Assembly (NCBI GenBank): GCA_004010935.1
Contig: CP026511.1
Location: 3,906,001 to 3,970,000, forward strand
Origin: Pseudomonadaceae bacterium SI-3
GTDB taxonomy: Bacteria > Pseudomonadota > Gammaproteobacteria > Pseudomonadales > Pseudomonadaceae
DNA: 64,000 bases
Direction of reading: 5' to 3'
Within the stretch, counting starts at the first letter, position 1, and each line of letters begins with the position of its first letter. Shown piece after piece: positions 1-9,280 of the stretch. The notes under the pieces are model-generated. The model searched no databases, was not told where the DNA came from, and saw only the letters and a list, made by a program, of their open reading frames with translations. The position numbers and the translations under genes were made by a program.

Positions 1-690
1 GCTGCGGAAGCTCTTTTCCAGACTCTGCTCCGCCTCGGCATCCAGCGGGAAGTGGTAGAGCTCGGCCTGTTCGAGCGCACGTAGACGGTAATCGATACCG
101 CTGTCGACGTTGACGATCTCGGTGTGCTTCTTCAACAACTCGATCGCTGGCAGAAAGCGCGCACGTTGCAGGCCATCCTTGTAGAGCCCGTCCGGCACAA
201 TGTTGGACGTTGCGACCAGGCTGACGCCATTCTTGAAAAGCTCTTCCAGCAAGGTCGCAAGGATCATCGCGTCAGTGATATCCGACACGAAGAATTCGTC
301 GAAACAGATCACCCGCGACTCATCCGCAAAGCGTTTGCCGATGATGGTCAGCGGGTTCTTCTCACCCTTGAGCGTGCGCATCTCTTCGTGCACGCGCTTC
401 ATGAAACGGTGAAAGTGCGTACGGGTCTTTCGCTCAATGGGCAGCGCGTCGAAGAAGGTGTCGACCAGATAGGTCTTGCCGCGGCCAACGCCGCCCCAGA
501 AATACAGGCCTTTCACAGGCTCCTGGTGTTTCTTGCCGAACAGCTTGCCAAGCAGCCCGGACTTGTTGCGGTCGTCTGCGACCAGATCGTCATACAGACG
601 CTGCAGATGTCGCACCGCGGTTTCCTGGGCGGCATCGTGGAAAAAGTCAGGACGTTTCAGATCTTCCTGATAGCGCTCAAGAGGGGTCAT
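1..690 (-). CDS. zapE: Cell division protein ZapE (AFG1-like ATPase), C-terminus cut off by window edge
   Basis: Reading the minus strand from the ATG at 690, an open frame runs off the window start, giving the first 230 residues (MTPLERYQEDLKRPDFF...). A Walker A motif GGVGRGKT lies at residues 66-73 and a Walker B/DE pair (VICFDEFF) near 127-134, as in the AFG1/ZapE family of P-loop ATPases. In E. coli ZapE associates with the Z ring and helps constriction under stress; that role is taken from the family. The full protein is usually about 360-370 residues, so roughly a third is missing. It lies downstream of trpS on the same strand, separated by 144 nt. The AFG1 fold assignment is secure; the division role is inferred. 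Confidence 0.93.
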   Translation of the reverse strand, partial: MTPLERYQEDLKRPDFFHDAAQETAVRHLQRLYDDLVADDRNKSGLLGKLFGKKHQEPVKGLYFWGGVGRGKTYLVDTFFDALPIERKTRTHFHRFMKRVHEEMRTLKGEKNPLTIIGKRFADESRVICFDEFFVSDITDAMILATLLEELFKNGVSLVATSNIVPDGLYKDGLQRARFLPAIELLKKHTEIVNVDSGIDYRLRALEQAELYHFPLDAEAEQSLEKSFRS

Positions 691-834
691 GGCGGGTTCT
701 GGGTAGTGAAACGGGGCCGACACTTTAGCCGCGCCCTGGGTGGTTGGCAATTTACTCAGGTCGTTCAATTGCTGGAGCCTCGTATGAGATCAGCAGGGAA
801 GCGCTGACCACGATCGGCGCATCCGGTGCGGGAG

Positions 835-2193
835 TTACGCAGCAAGCGTCGCCAATGCCTGGCGCAGACGCAGCATGGCTGCTTCCAAAGCCTGCTCATC
901 GGCGTAGCTGGGGCTGTCAGCGATGCAATCGCCGTCTAGCCACAGGGTAAATTGATTGTCTTCATCGGCTCGGAGTTCCAGGGCATCCACGCCCTGCGCG
1001 ATCAGGCGCTGACTCAGCGCACCAATCGCCTTGGGATCGCTGAACGGCCGTGACAACAGCAACTCTTCTCCATCGGCGGCAAAAAAACGGAAACGGAAGC
1101 TACCGTCAGTTTCGCGGAAGCTGGCGAAGCGAGCGGCCTTGCCACCTTTTTTCTTCACCGGCGCGGCTCTAGCCACTTCGCTGCGGAAATTCCGCAGCCC
1201 CACCGATTCCCGCAATTCGCCTAGGAATGGCGTTGCGACCTTGCGCGCCTTGTCGGCACCTGCCTGCAGGATATCCTCCAGATCTCCCGGGCGCTGCATC
1301 AGGGTGTGGTAGCGCTCTCGCGCCTCGCCCAGCTCGCGATCGAGCAGGTCGAACAAGCGCTGCTTGGCCTCGCCCCAGGCCAGACCGTTGGCCAGCTCGG
1401 CGCGGAACTCGGCCAGTTGCGCCGGGGTGGCAAATGCCTGGTAGATGGTGAACAGGTGGGAGTCGTCTGGATTCTTAGGCTCACCGGGCAGCCGGGAGTC
1501 GGTGACAATGCGCGCGATGGTGCTTTTCAGCTCTTTAGCGCTGGCGAACAGCGGAATGGTGTTGTCGTAGCTCTTGGACATCTTGCGTCCATCAAGGCCA
1601 GGCAGTGTTGCCACGCTTTCCTCGATCACCGCAGCGGGAAGGGTGAACAGCTCTTTGCCCTTGCCAAACAGGTGATTGAAGCGCTGGGCAATGTCACGTG
1701 CCATTTCCACATGCTGAATCTGATCGCGCCCGACCGGCACCTTGTGTGCATTGAACATGAGGATATCGGCCGCCATCAGCACCGGATAGCTGAACAAGCC
1801 CATCGTAATGCCCGCGTCAGGGTCTTCACCGAGTTCGACGTTCTTGTCTACCGACGCCTTGTAAGCGTGAGCACGGTTCAGCAGGCCCTTGCCCGCGACG
1901 CAGGTCAACAGCCAGGTCAGTTCGGGTATCTCGGGAATATCGGACTGGCGGTAGAAGGTCACCCGATCCGCATCCAGGCCACAGGCCAGCCAGGTTGCAG
2001 CAATTTCCAGACGCGACTGCTGGATGCGCAGCGGGTCGTCGCATTTGATTAGCGCGTGGTAATCGGCGAGAAAGTAGAAGGAGTCGGCATCCGCCTCCCG
2101 GCTGGCCAAGATGGCCGGGCGGATGGCGCCGGCGTAATTGCCCAGATGAGGCGTGCCGGTGGTGGTGATACCGGTGAGAATTCGGGTTTTCAT
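835..2193 (-). CDS. trpS: Tryptophanyl-tRNA synthetase with C-terminal extension
   Basis: Charges tRNA-Trp with tryptophan in the cytoplasm. Class I synthetase signatures are present: the HIGH-type motif PHLGNY at residues 15-20 and KMSKS at 204-208. I start at the ATG at 2193 ([19 protein letters not shown]), preceded by a GAGAT purine stretch; the frame is open 96 nt further upstream but that part has no family resemblance. The protein is 452 residues, well above the roughly 330 of compact bacterial TrpS. The extra C-terminal part (about 364-452, starting [16 protein letters not shown]) looks like a separate small domain resembling the YegP/DUF1508 fold; that is my inference. The gene lies between the hydrolase gene and zapE, all on the minus strand. 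Confidence 0.96.
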   Translation of the reverse strand: MKTRILTGITTTGTPHLGNYAGAIRPAILASREADADSFYFLADYHALIKCDDPLRIQQSRLEIAATWLACGLDADRVTFYRQSDIPEIPELTWLLTCVAGKGLLNRAHAYKASVDKNVELGEDPDAGITMGLFSYPVLMAADILMFNAHKVPVGRDQIQHVEMARDIAQRFNHLFGKGKELFTLPAAVIEESVATLPGLDGRKMSKSYDNTIPLFASAKELKSTIARIVTDSRLPGEPKNPDDSHLFTIYQAFATPAQLAEFRAELANGLAWGEAKQRLFDLLDRELGEARERYHTLMQRPGDLEDILQAGADKARKVATPFLGELRESVGLRNFRSEVARAAPVKKKGGKAARFASFRETDGSFRFRFFAADGEELLLSRPFSDPKAIGALSQRLIAQGVDALELRADEDNQFTLWLDGDCIADSPSYADEQALEAAMLRLRQALATLAA

Positions 2194-2309
2194 ACGTTGA
2201 TCTCGATTCGGTCGACGCCAGCGGCAAACCTGCTGGCGTTCCGTTGAAAATGGAGCGAGCCACGGCCAGTTTGAGTGATCGTGCAGCACGTGCGGCGACT
2301 AGCTCACCG

Positions 2310-2939
2310 CTAGCCCAATCGCGGCGCGACCAGCTCTTTCAGCTCTACCAGCTTGCCGTGAAAAAAGTGGCCGCATTCTGCCACTTTCAGCAATTCATGG
2401 GGATGCTGAAGTCCGGCGGAAAATGCATGTACCGACGCTGGCTCGATGACCTCATCATCGTCGGGCTGGATGATGGTCAACTTGCAGCGTTTAGCCAATG
2501 GCTGATCAACAAGACGCGAAACCGCGGGCGCGACCAGAACCAGTCTTTCCAACGCTTCGCCTCGGGCTTCGAGCCGCCCCGCTAGCGCCGCCGCAACGAA
2601 GCCACCGAAGGAAAAACCCAACAATGTCAGCGGCAATCCTGGGTGCTGCGCCTGAAACCAGCGCAGCGCGGCCTCGGCGTCGTCGACTTCGCCGGTGTGC
2701 ATGTCATGGTGCCCAGCACTGCCGCCAACCCCACGAAAGTTGAACCGAAGCGTCGCATAACCCGCGTCGCGAGCCGTGCGCTGCAAGGTCGACACCACCT
2801 TATTGAGCATGGTCCCACCCTTGACCGGGTTGGGATGACAGATCAGCGCCAGTCCGCACGCTTCGGGCTGATCGAAATGCAGGCCCTCCAGCACGCCGGC
2901 CGGACCCTCTACGGATATGGGGTTTTCGCGTTTCAACAA
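2310..2939 (-). CDS. Alpha/beta hydrolase
   Basis: A 209-residue protein with a complete alpha/beta-hydrolase triad pattern: the nucleophile elbow GFSFGG at 108-113 (Ser110), an acidic cluster PDDDE at 159-163, and CGHFFHG near 189-195 supplying the histidine. The N-terminal HPNPVKGGTMLNKVV block is typical of a small family of cytoplasmic hydrolases found next to trpS/zapE in pseudomonads. The substrate is unknown. The reading frame begins with TTG (a second TTG follows directly), after a GGAG ribosome-binding site; no ATG lies at a sensible position. It probably heads a minus-strand unit with trpS (116 nt gap) and zapE and is divergent from yhcB. Confidence 0.85.
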   Translation of the reverse strand: MLKRENPISVEGPAGVLEGLHFDQPEACGLALICHPNPVKGGTMLNKVVSTLQRTARDAGYATLRFNFRGVGGSAGHHDMHTGEVDDAEAALRWFQAQHPGLPLTLLGFSFGGFVAAALAGRLEARGEALERLVLVAPAVSRLVDQPLAKRCKLTIIQPDDDEVIEPASVHAFSAGLQHPHELLKVAECGHFFHGKLVELKELVAPRLG

Positions 2940-3185
2940 AGTAACTCCGTGACCTTGGGGCTAATTGGCTCGTCTTGCTTACACCCTGCGCGGTGATCGC
3001 CATAGCGTGTTGCGGTATACAGGGCAGGAACGAGACGTTAACGTATCAAGCCGTGGAAAAACCACCGCATCAGGCGGTGCGCCCGCGCATAGCAGCTGCG
3101 TCCCGGCCCGACAGTCGCCCTGCCCGACCGCCAGCGCAAGGTTTCGCTGCTGAACAGCACAGCCGTTTTTATAGAGGAAGTATTC

Positions 3186-3617
3186 GTGGAACAGACCTTC
3201 GCGACCTGGTTGCTCCCGATCGTCGGCGTGATCGTCGGCATCGTCATTGGTTACCTGATTGCGCGAAACAGCGCGCCGAATAGCACACAGCGCCAGGTGG
3301 ACGAACTGCAAGAGCGCCTGGACACCTATCAAAGCGAAGTGGTGACCCATTTCAATACCACGGCAAGCTTGTTGCGCAAGCTGACTAACAGCTATCAGGA
3401 CATGCAGGATCACCTATCAGAAGGCGCGGACAAGCTGGCGCTTGACGAGCAGACTCGCCAGCGCCTGCAAGCGGCGCTGCATAGCGAGGAGAATCATAGC
3501 CACCGTGAGCGCCTCAGCTCGCCGACGTTCACCGAGCCGCCGAAGGATTACGCGCCCAAAGACGCGGATGTACCCGGCACGCTGCATGAAAACTTCGGCC
3601 TGAAAAGCAAGCACTGA
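3186..3617 (+). CDS. zapG: YhcB/ZapG family membrane protein (DUF1043)
   Basis: A 143-residue protein with one N-terminal transmembrane helix (residues about 7-26, LLPIVGVIVGIVIGYLIARN), then a charged, coiled-coil-prone cytoplasmic part and a polar tail. This matches the YhcB/DUF1043 family, called ZapG in E. coli, which links the divisome to envelope synthesis. The start is GTG at 3186, supported by an AGGAAG site a few bases upstream. It is divergent from the hydrolase-trpS-zapE run and convergent with nadC. Having ZapE and ZapG homologues so close is typical of Pseudomonas gene order. Family assignment is good; the division role is from homology. Confidence 0.87.
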   Translation: MEQTFATWLLPIVGVIVGIVIGYLIARNSAPNSTQRQVDELQERLDTYQSEVVTHFNTTASLLRKLTNSYQDMQDHLSEGADKLALDEQTRQRLQAALHSEENHSHRERLSSPTFTEPPKDYAPKDADVPGTLHENFGLKSKH

Positions 3618-3625
3618 GCCTGACT

Positions 3626-3645
3626 GGCGGCACTTTGGTGCCGCC
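3626..3645. terminator. Hairpin between convergent zapG and nadC
   Basis: A perfect 8-bp inverted repeat GGCGGCAC / GTGCCGCC with a TTTG loop sits in the 38-nt gap between two convergent genes. No T-run follows on either strand, so it is a weak or partly Rho-dependent bidirectional terminator at best. Confidence 0.5.
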
Positions 3646-3655
3646 TCGTGTTGAG

Positions 3656-4504
3656 TTATTGCGTTAGACGCATGGACAGGTCAACTGCACGCACATGCTT
3701 GGTCAACGCGCCGATGGAAATATAGTCCACGCCGGTCTCGGCAATCGCACGCAGCGTACCGTCATCAATCCCTCCCGACGCCTCCAGTTTCGCCCGCCCC
3801 GCCGTAATGCCCACCGCGGTGCGCATGTCCGCCAGACTCAACTCATCAAGCATTACCACATCAGCACCTGCGCGTAGAGCTTGCTCCAGCTCGTCAAGAC
3901 TCTCCACTTCGACCTCTACCGGCTTGCCCGGAGCGATGCGGTGTGCGGCTGCGACGGCTTCCGCGATACCACCGCAGGCAGCGATGTGGTTTTCCTTAAT
4001 CAGAAAGGCGTCGTACAGGCCGATTCGATGGTTATGGCAACCGCCACAAGTTACGGCGTACTTCTGCGCCAGACGCAACCCGGGAATAGTCTTGCGCGTG
4101 TCGAGCAGCCGCACACCAATGCCTTCGACGAGATCGGCGTAATGTCGGCAACGGGTCGCAACCCCCGACAACGTCTGCAGGAAATTCAACGCCGCGCGCT
4201 CGCCAGTTAGCAGCGCACGTGCAGGGCCCTCCAGTTGAAACAGTACACGGTCCGCCGCCACCTGTTCGCCATCGACCACCCGCCAATGCACAGCCACCCG
4301 CGGGTCCAGCTGCCGGAACACCGCGTCGACCCAAGCCGTACCACTGATAACGGCCGCCTCGCGAGTGATGATCACCGCTTGGGCGAGCCGCTCTGCAGGG
4401 ATCAACTGCGCGGTGATATCGCCGGCGCCAATATCCTCCATCAGCGCCTTGCGTACATTGGTTTCGATTTCGGCGGACAGGTCTGCAAGAGTGATATTGG
4501 TCAC
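3656..4504 (-). CDS. nadC: Nicotinate-nucleotide pyrophosphorylase (quinolinate phosphoribosyltransferase)
   Basis: Converts quinolinate and PRPP to nicotinate mononucleotide, CO2 and pyrophosphate in de novo NAD synthesis. The 282-residue length is normal. Visible family motifs are the [10 protein letters not shown] loop, the nearby [13 protein letters not shown] segment that binds quinolinate/PRPP, KENHI, and [14 protein letters not shown] in the C-terminal barrel. The start codon is GTG at 4504, with a GGGAG site upstream. The gene is monocistronic and divergent from the DUF1631 gene; no nadA or nadB is nearby in the window. Confidence 0.96.
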   Translation of the reverse strand: MTNITLADLSAEIETNVRKALMEDIGAGDITAQLIPAERLAQAVIITREAAVISGTAWVDAVFRQLDPRVAVHWRVVDGEQVAADRVLFQLEGPARALLTGERAALNFLQTLSGVATRCRHYADLVEGIGVRLLDTRKTIPGLRLAQKYAVTCGGCHNHRIGLYDAFLIKENHIAACGGIAEAVAAAHRIAPGKPVEVEVESLDELEQALRAGADVVMLDELSLADMRTAVGITAGRAKLEASGGIDDGTLRAIAETGVDYISIGALTKHVRAVDLSMRLTQ

Positions 4505-4828
4505 GGTGGGCTCCCAGATAATTCAGCAAAGTATAAAGCTTGCGCTGGTCATGACGCATGAACCGAACCGGATGAAACGTCATGTGGCTCTTGGCGCCCT
4601 CGGCATTTTCCGACCACCTGTAGGAAACACGCGAGTATCTGTGAGCTGCTTCATGTCCAAAACAAAACCGCGCTAGGCTAGTGAACAAGCGGCATATAAT
4701 GGACTCATAAATTGGCGCCACAGAAATGGCGAGCCCAGCCCAAGCGATTTAGGCCGTTGCCCCCGCCTAAAATCAGCGGCATGCTACAAATGTACAGCGC
4801 TTGAATCACAGGCGACCGGAGAGTCTCG
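4505..4828. other. Divergent intergenic region nadC / DUF1631 gene (324 bases)
   Basis: No coding frame is convincing here. It must hold promoters for both flanking genes. The clearest element is a perfect TATAAT at 4695-4700; no good -35 lies 16-18 bases upstream (GCTAGG), so it would need an activator or be fortuitous. No riboswitch-like structure was recognised. Confidence 0.6.
4695..4700 (+). promoter_or_regulatory. Possible -10 element for the DUF1631 gene
   Basis: Exact TATAAT hexamer about 129 nt upstream of the ATG at 4829. The -35 region is poor, so only the -10 box is supported. Confidence 0.3.
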
Positions 4829-7126
4829 ATGCGAACCGATGCGAAAGTGGTGCACCTCAAGGCCAGCGCCGAGCAAAAGCCCACCTCGCCGGCAGGGAGA
4901 CTACCTGTCGCGCTCATCAGCGTGCGCGATAAAGCCGCCCAGCAGCTGCGCCTGGCATTGCAGACACTGTTCGACAACGCTGACGACTCGCTCTTTGAGA
5001 TTGCCGACCGCGCCACCAGCAACGCCGAACAGAACGCTTTTTTTGAAGCTATGCGTGATCTGCGCATGAAGCGCCGCGGCATCGAGCGCAGCTTCCTGCA
5101 ACAGGTTTTTGAATCTTTTTCCAAACTCAACCAATACGAAATCGGTAAGCCCGCGCCGCAGGAAGCATCGTTTGAGAGCCTGGCGCTGGTGCAGAACGAC
5201 GAACTGGAAGAGTCGGTCGCGATCGACACCATGGTCGCCAAGGTAATGAGCCGCGCCAGTCAGCCACTCAGCCACCTCACAACCCGCATCAACGTCCTGG
5301 TCAGCAAAAAGCTCGACGACAAGAACAATCCGCTGGGCCCCCAGCAACTCTGTGAGTATTTCCTTGAGGCCTGCCGCAGCCTGGGCGTCGAGATCAAGGT
5401 CAAGCTGATCATTCTCAAGCTGTTCGAACGTTACGTGTTGACCGATCTTGAGCAGCTGTATGCCGAATCCAACCAGATACTGGTGGCGGCGAGCGTCCTG
5501 CCGGAACTGCAATCAGCGCAGCCACGCCGCTCGTCAAACCGCCCAGGCGCGTCAGAAAACAGCCCCTCAAGGTCTGGAGCGGGTTTCAGCGAAGCACCCG
5601 CATACGTTGACAGTGGCGTTCAGGAAGCTTTCGGCAGCCTCCAGGCATTGCTTTCGGAACTGCGCGGAAGTGCGCTACCGGCCCGTAACCTGCCCAGCGA
5701 CGCCATTCCGATCTCCAGCAACGATCTGATGCGTCTGCTCTCGCATTTGCAGTCACGCGCACCGCAGCAGGTCGATGAGTTCGATCTGCAGGACCAGCTA
5801 GAGCAACTGCTGCATCGGGTCAGCGCCAAGAGCGGCAAATCACGCGTGGTCGGCGAAGTCGACGAAGACGTCATAAACCTTGTGTCGATGCTGTTCGAGT
5901 TCATTCTCGACGACCGCACCCTGCCCGACTCACTCAAGGCACTGATCGGACGATTGCAAATCCCGGTGCTAAAAGTAGCGGTGCTGGACAAGACTTTCTT
6001 CAGCCGAGGCAGTCATCCAGCCCGACGTCTGCTTAATGAGATCGCCTCAGCCTCAATGGGCTGGGCCGATCAGGACGAAGTCCAGCGCGACAGCCTGTAC
6101 CAGAAAATCGAGCAGATTGTGGCGCGCCTGCTGAACGATTTTGTCGATGATGCTGCAATCTTCTCCGAACTGCTCGCCGACTTCCTCGCCTTCACCGGCG
6201 ACGAGCGACGCCGTAGCGAACTGCTAGAACAGCGCACGCGGGACGCCGAAGAAGGACGCGCTAAAGCCGAAATGGCCCGCCAGGAGGTCGAACATGCGCT
6301 TAATCAGCGACTGCTCGGCAAAACCCTGCCCGAAGTTGTTGTTCGACTGCTGCAAGAGGCGTGGAGTAAGGTTCTTCTGCTGACCTGCCTGAAGCATGGC
6401 ACTCAGTCCGAACAGTGGCAGGCTGCGCTGGCCACTATGGATGACCTTATATGGAGCGTTGCGCCACACGAAGATCTCGAGTCCCGCGCGCGACTACTGG
6501 AGCTTGTTCCAAGCCTGTTGAAGAACCTTCGCGACGGCCTGGTAAGCGCGGCGTTTGACCCCTTCTCCACCAGCGACTTCTTTACCCGGCTCGAAGCGCT
6601 GCATGTGCAGACCCTACAGCAGCTCAACAAACCGGCCAAAATTGCGCCAGCCAGCGAACCACTCGACCTTGGTCTTGGTAGTTCTACAGCCGACCAGAAG
6701 CTGGAACTGCCTCCGCGCGAAGATCCCGTCAACGAACCGGCCAGTTCAGCGATGGTTGAGGTCAACGAGGAGATCGTTTTACTCGCCCCAGGTGAAACCC
6801 GGGAGCATGAGCCGGAAATCAACCTGGACGACAACGACGAAGCGCTCATGCAGGTCGATAACCTGCGAGTCGGCAGCTGGGTCGAGTTTCAGGAGGACGA
6901 AGAGCACAAGCTCCGCTGCAAGCTTGCTGCGGTGATAAAGCCCACGGGCAAATATATTTTCGTCAACCGCACTGGCATGAAAGTCTTGGAGAAAACCCGA
7001 ATGGGCCTCGCGATAGAATTCCGTCGCGGTGCAATACGCCTACTCAACGATGCCCTGCTCTTCGACCGCGCCCTGGAGTCGGTAATTGGCAATCTTCGGA
7101 GCCTTAAACACAACAATGGGCGATAG
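4829..7126 (+). CDS. DUF1631 family protein with PilZ-like C-terminus
   Basis: A 765-residue cytoplasmic protein with no signal peptide or membrane helix. It matches the long DUF1631 proteins found next to nadC in Pseudomonas, whose molecular function is not established. The bulk is helical and charged; residues about 440-475 (LEQRTRDAEEGRAKAEMARQ) look like coiled coil. The last ~100 residues (VGSWVEFQEDEEHKLRCKL... FVNRTGMKV) resemble a PilZ-type beta-barrel, but I do not see the full RxxxR/DxSxxG c-di-GMP binding signature, so ligand binding is open. Start ATG at 4829 follows GGAGAG. In P. aeruginosa ampD follows this gene; here a DUF3094 gene and ndh follow instead. Confidence 0.85.
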   Translation: MRTDAKVVHLKASAEQKPTSPAGRLPVALISVRDKAAQQLRLALQTLFDNADDSLFEIADRATSNAEQNAFFEAMRDLRMKRRGIERSFLQQVFESFSKLNQYEIGKPAPQEASFESLALVQNDELEESVAIDTMVAKVMSRASQPLSHLTTRINVLVSKKLDDKNNPLGPQQLCEYFLEACRSLGVEIKVKLIILKLFERYVLTDLEQLYAESNQILVAASVLPELQSAQPRRSSNRPGASENSPSRSGAGFSEAPAYVDSGVQEAFGSLQALLSELRGSALPARNLPSDAIPISSNDLMRLLSHLQSRAPQQVDEFDLQDQLEQLLHRVSAKSGKSRVVGEVDEDVINLVSMLFEFILDDRTLPDSLKALIGRLQIPVLKVAVLDKTFFSRGSHPARRLLNEIASASMGWADQDEVQRDSLYQKIEQIVARLLNDFVDDAAIFSELLADFLAFTGDERRRSELLEQRTRDAEEGRAKAEMARQEVEHALNQRLLGKTLPEVVVRLLQEAWSKVLLLTCLKHGTQSEQWQAALATMDDLIWSVAPHEDLESRARLLELVPSLLKNLRDGLVSAAFDPFSTSDFFTRLEALHVQTLQQLNKPAKIAPASEPLDLGLGSSTADQKLELPPREDPVNEPASSAMVEVNEEIVLLAPGETREHEPEINLDDNDEALMQVDNLRVGSWVEFQEDEEHKLRCKLAAVIKPTGKYIFVNRTGMKVLEKTRMGLAIEFRRGAIRLLNDALLFDRALESVIGNLRSLKHNNGR

Positions 7127-7170
7127 AGACAAGTGGGACGGGTAGAAACCCTGCCCCACGCCATTGCCCC

Positions 7171-7196
7171 ACTAGCCCGCCCCACTAGCCCGCCCC
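7171..7196 (+). repeat. Two tandem copies of a 13-bp unit
   Basis: The unit actagcccgcccc occurs twice in direct succession, with a partial copy at the left edge (gcccc), in the gap between the DUF1631 gene and the DUF3094 gene. It looks like simple slippage; no function is suggested. Confidence 0.75.
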
Positions 7197-7296
7197 ACGC
7201 TGTCATCCAGCCAACCAGAACCAACTGCCAAGCGTCATCACGCTTGGCTTTTGCCCTCGCACCGCTAGAATGCCTGCATCCCCTTTCGAGGTGCGT

Positions 7297-7470
7297 ATGC
7301 CCAGCCGTCTTAAACCCGAAGACCAGGAACGCGTTGACCACTACCTCAGCGCGCCTCAGCACCAAGTCGAGCGCCGGCCTTTTCGGCCGTGGCTGCTCCT
7401 TGTGCTGGTCCTGGCAGTGGTACTCGGCCTGGGGCTGCTGAGCCGCCTCCTTAGCCGCCTGGTCCTATGA
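7297..7470 (+). CDS. DUF3094 family small membrane protein
   Basis: A 57-residue protein starting MPSRLKPEDQERVDHYL, followed by a basic stretch (VERRPFRPW) and one C-terminal transmembrane helix (LLLVLVLAVVLGLGLLSRLL). This is the pattern of DUF3094, a Pseudomonas family of unknown function usually next to ndh. I chose the ATG at 7297 because GAGGT stands 5-6 bases before it; an in-frame ATG at 7270 has no such site. It lies 49 nt upstream of ndh and is probably cotranscribed with it. Confidence 0.82.
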   Translation: MPSRLKPEDQERVDHYLSAPQHQVERRPFRPWLLLVLVLAVVLGLGLLSRLLSRLVL

Positions 7471-7519
7471 CCGCCACAAGGCGCCGAACCGAATTCCGTA
7501 AAGCCTATGAGTTCATTCC

Positions 7520-8815
7520 ATGACACATCGCATCGTAATCGTTGGCGGCGGCGCCGGCGGCCTGGAGCTTGCCACCCGCCTGGGTAGAACCCTGGGCAAG
7601 CGTGGCAAGGCGCGTATCACCTTGATCGACGCCAACCTGACGCATATCTGGAAACCCTTACTGCACGAAGTGGCCGCCGGCTCGCTGAACTCGTCCGCTG
7701 ACGAGCTCAACTATGTAGCGCAGGCGAAATGGAACCACTTTGAGTTCCAGATGGGCCGCATGAGCGGCCTGGAAAGTGAGCGCAAATGCGTACACCTTGC
7801 AGCCTCTTTCGATGAGCATGGAGTCGAGCTGGTGCCGGCTCGCACGCTGAGCTATGACACTCTGGTGATCGCAGTCGGTAGCACGACCAATGATTTCGGC
7901 ACCAAGGGCGCCGCCGAGCACTGCATATTTCTCGACACACGTGAGCAAGCAGAACGATTCCACCGCCTGCTGCTAAGCCACTACATGCGCGCCCATGCCG
8001 CTGAAGGCCATCAAAGCACCATCAACATGGCGATTGTCGGCGCTGGCGCCACAGGGGTCGAGCTTGCCGCCGAGCTTCACCACGCCGCACGGGAGCTCGC
8101 TGCCTATGGGCTAAACGGCATCAAGCCGGAAAACGTCCATATCACACTCATTGAAGCTGGTCCGCGGGTGCTGCCAGCGCTACCGGAGCGGATCAGCCAG
8201 CCGGTGCACCAAACGCTCAAAGATCTGGGCGTCACCGTACTCACTGACGCCGCAGTGAGCGAGGTGACGGATGAAGGCTTGCATACCAAGGATGGCAACT
8301 TTGTCCCGGCCACCTTGAAGGTGTGGGCTGCCGGTATCCGAGCGCCGAGCTTCCTAAAAGACATAGACGGACTGGAAAGTAATCGAATCAACCAGCTGCA
8401 GGTGCTTCCCACACTGCAGACCACCCGAGACGAAAACATATTCGCCTTCGGCGATTGCGCCGCATGCCCACAACCGGACAGCGATCGCAACGTACCACCG
8501 CGAGCGCAGGCGGCACATCAGCAAGCATCGCTACTCGCTAAATCGATTGTCCGGCGACTCGAGGGCAAAGACCTGCCCACTTATCGGTATCGCGATTACG
8601 GCTCCCTGATATCGCTGTCGAGCTTCTCAGCCGTAGGCAATCTGATGGGCAACCTCACCGGCAACGTGATGCTGGAAGGATGGTTAGCGCGGATGTTTTA
8701 CGTTTCCCTGTATCGGATGCATCAGATCGCGCTATACGGCGTGGCTCGTACCGGCCTGATGATGATCGGGGACAAACTCAGCACCAGCACAGTGCCACGC
8801 CTCAAGCTTCATTGA
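7520..8815 (+). CDS. ndh: Type II NADH dehydrogenase (NADH:quinone oxidoreductase)
   Basis: Single-subunit, non-proton-pumping flavoprotein that passes electrons from NADH to quinone at the inner membrane. The 431-residue sequence has the FAD-binding Rossmann motif VGGGAGGLELA at the N-terminus (residues 7-17), the second dinucleotide motif VGAGATGVELA around 173-183 for NADH, and a late FGDCAACP segment that contacts FAD. The C-terminal amphipathic region is the expected membrane anchor. No membrane-spanning helix is needed. It probably forms a short unit with the upstream DUF3094 gene. Confidence 0.95.
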   Translation: MTHRIVIVGGGAGGLELATRLGRTLGKRGKARITLIDANLTHIWKPLLHEVAAGSLNSSADELNYVAQAKWNHFEFQMGRMSGLESERKCVHLAASFDEHGVELVPARTLSYDTLVIAVGSTTNDFGTKGAAEHCIFLDTREQAERFHRLLLSHYMRAHAAEGHQSTINMAIVGAGATGVELAAELHHAARELAAYGLNGIKPENVHITLIEAGPRVLPALPERISQPVHQTLKDLGVTVLTDAAVSEVTDEGLHTKDGNFVPATLKVWAAGIRAPSFLKDIDGLESNRINQLQVLPTLQTTRDENIFAFGDCAACPQPDSDRNVPPRAQAAHQQASLLAKSIVRRLEGKDLPTYRYRDYGSLISLSSFSAVGNLMGNLTGNVMLEGWLARMFYVSLYRMHQIALYGVARTGLMMIGDKLSTSTVPRLKLH

Positions 8816-8909
8816 TTGAGCCGGTAGCCAGCGCCATTATGAGGACAAGCGCTGGCTGTACCGGATAGCTTTCCGGCGACAGAAGTGAAAAACGAGAGGG
8901 ATCCAGGCC

Positions 8910-8943
8910 AAAAAAAAAACGGGAGACCCTTTCGGATCTCCCG
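8910..8943 (-). terminator. Intrinsic terminator of the tRNA operon
   Basis: On the minus strand a GC-rich hairpin (CGGGAGATCC, GAAA loop, GGGTCTCCCG) is followed directly by nine T residues. It lies downstream of tRNA-Lys, the last gene of the minus-strand tRNA operon. Confidence 0.88.
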
Positions 8944-8972
8944 CTTTCTCACGCCTCTTAACGAGGCGATTT

Positions 8973-9048
8973 TGGTGGGTCGTGTGGGATTCGAACCTAC
9001 GACCAATTGGTTAAAAGCCAACTGCTCTACCAACTGAGCTAACGACCC
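8973..9048 (-). tRNA. tRNA-Lys (anticodon TTT)
   Basis: A 76-nt cloverleaf on the minus strand beginning GGGTCGTTAGCTCAG, with anticodon loop CTTTTAA (TTT), the T-arm GGTTCGAATCC and an encoded CCA end. It is the last gene of an Asn-Pro-Lys operon; only 5 nt separate it from tRNA-Pro. Confidence 0.97.
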
Positions 9049-9053
9049 AAAAA

Positions 9054-9130
9054 TGGTCGGGGTAGGGGGATTCGAACTCCCGACATCCTGCTCCCAAAGC
9101 AGGCGCGCTACCGGACTGCGCTATACCCCG
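9054..9130 (-). tRNA. tRNA-Pro (anticodon TGG)
   Basis: A 77-nt cloverleaf on the minus strand starting CGGGGTATAGCGCAG, with anticodon loop TTTGGGA (TGG), T-arm AGTTCGAATCC and encoded CCA. Middle gene of the three-tRNA operon. Confidence 0.97.
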
Positions 9131-9140
9131 ATATGGAATT

Positions 9141-9216
9141 TGGCTCCGCGACCAGGACTCGAACCTGGGACCCAATGATTAACAGTCATTTGCTCTACCG
9201 ACTGAGCTATCGCGGA
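9141..9216 (-). tRNA. tRNA-Asn (anticodon GTT)
   Basis: A 76-nt cloverleaf on the minus strand starting TCCGCGATAGCTCAG, with anticodon loop CTGTTAA (GTT), T-arm GGTTCGAGTCC and encoded CCA. It is the first gene after the operon promoter. Confidence 0.97.
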
Positions 9217-9280
9217 ACTTCATTTCCAGCTCCTCAGGTGGTCTGCGTTACCGCTTGCTTTCCCCCCTCAGAGGCGCGCC

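Noticed and set aside
4695..4700. Complete sigma-70 promoter for the DUF1631 gene
   Set aside because: The TATAAT is exact but no acceptable -35 lies at 16-18 nt, so only the -10 is listed, at low confidence.
8973..9216. tRNA cluster as an integration site of a mobile element
   Set aside because: No integrase, direct repeat of a tRNA 3' end or foreign gene block lies next to it; flanks are ordinary ndh and clpB.
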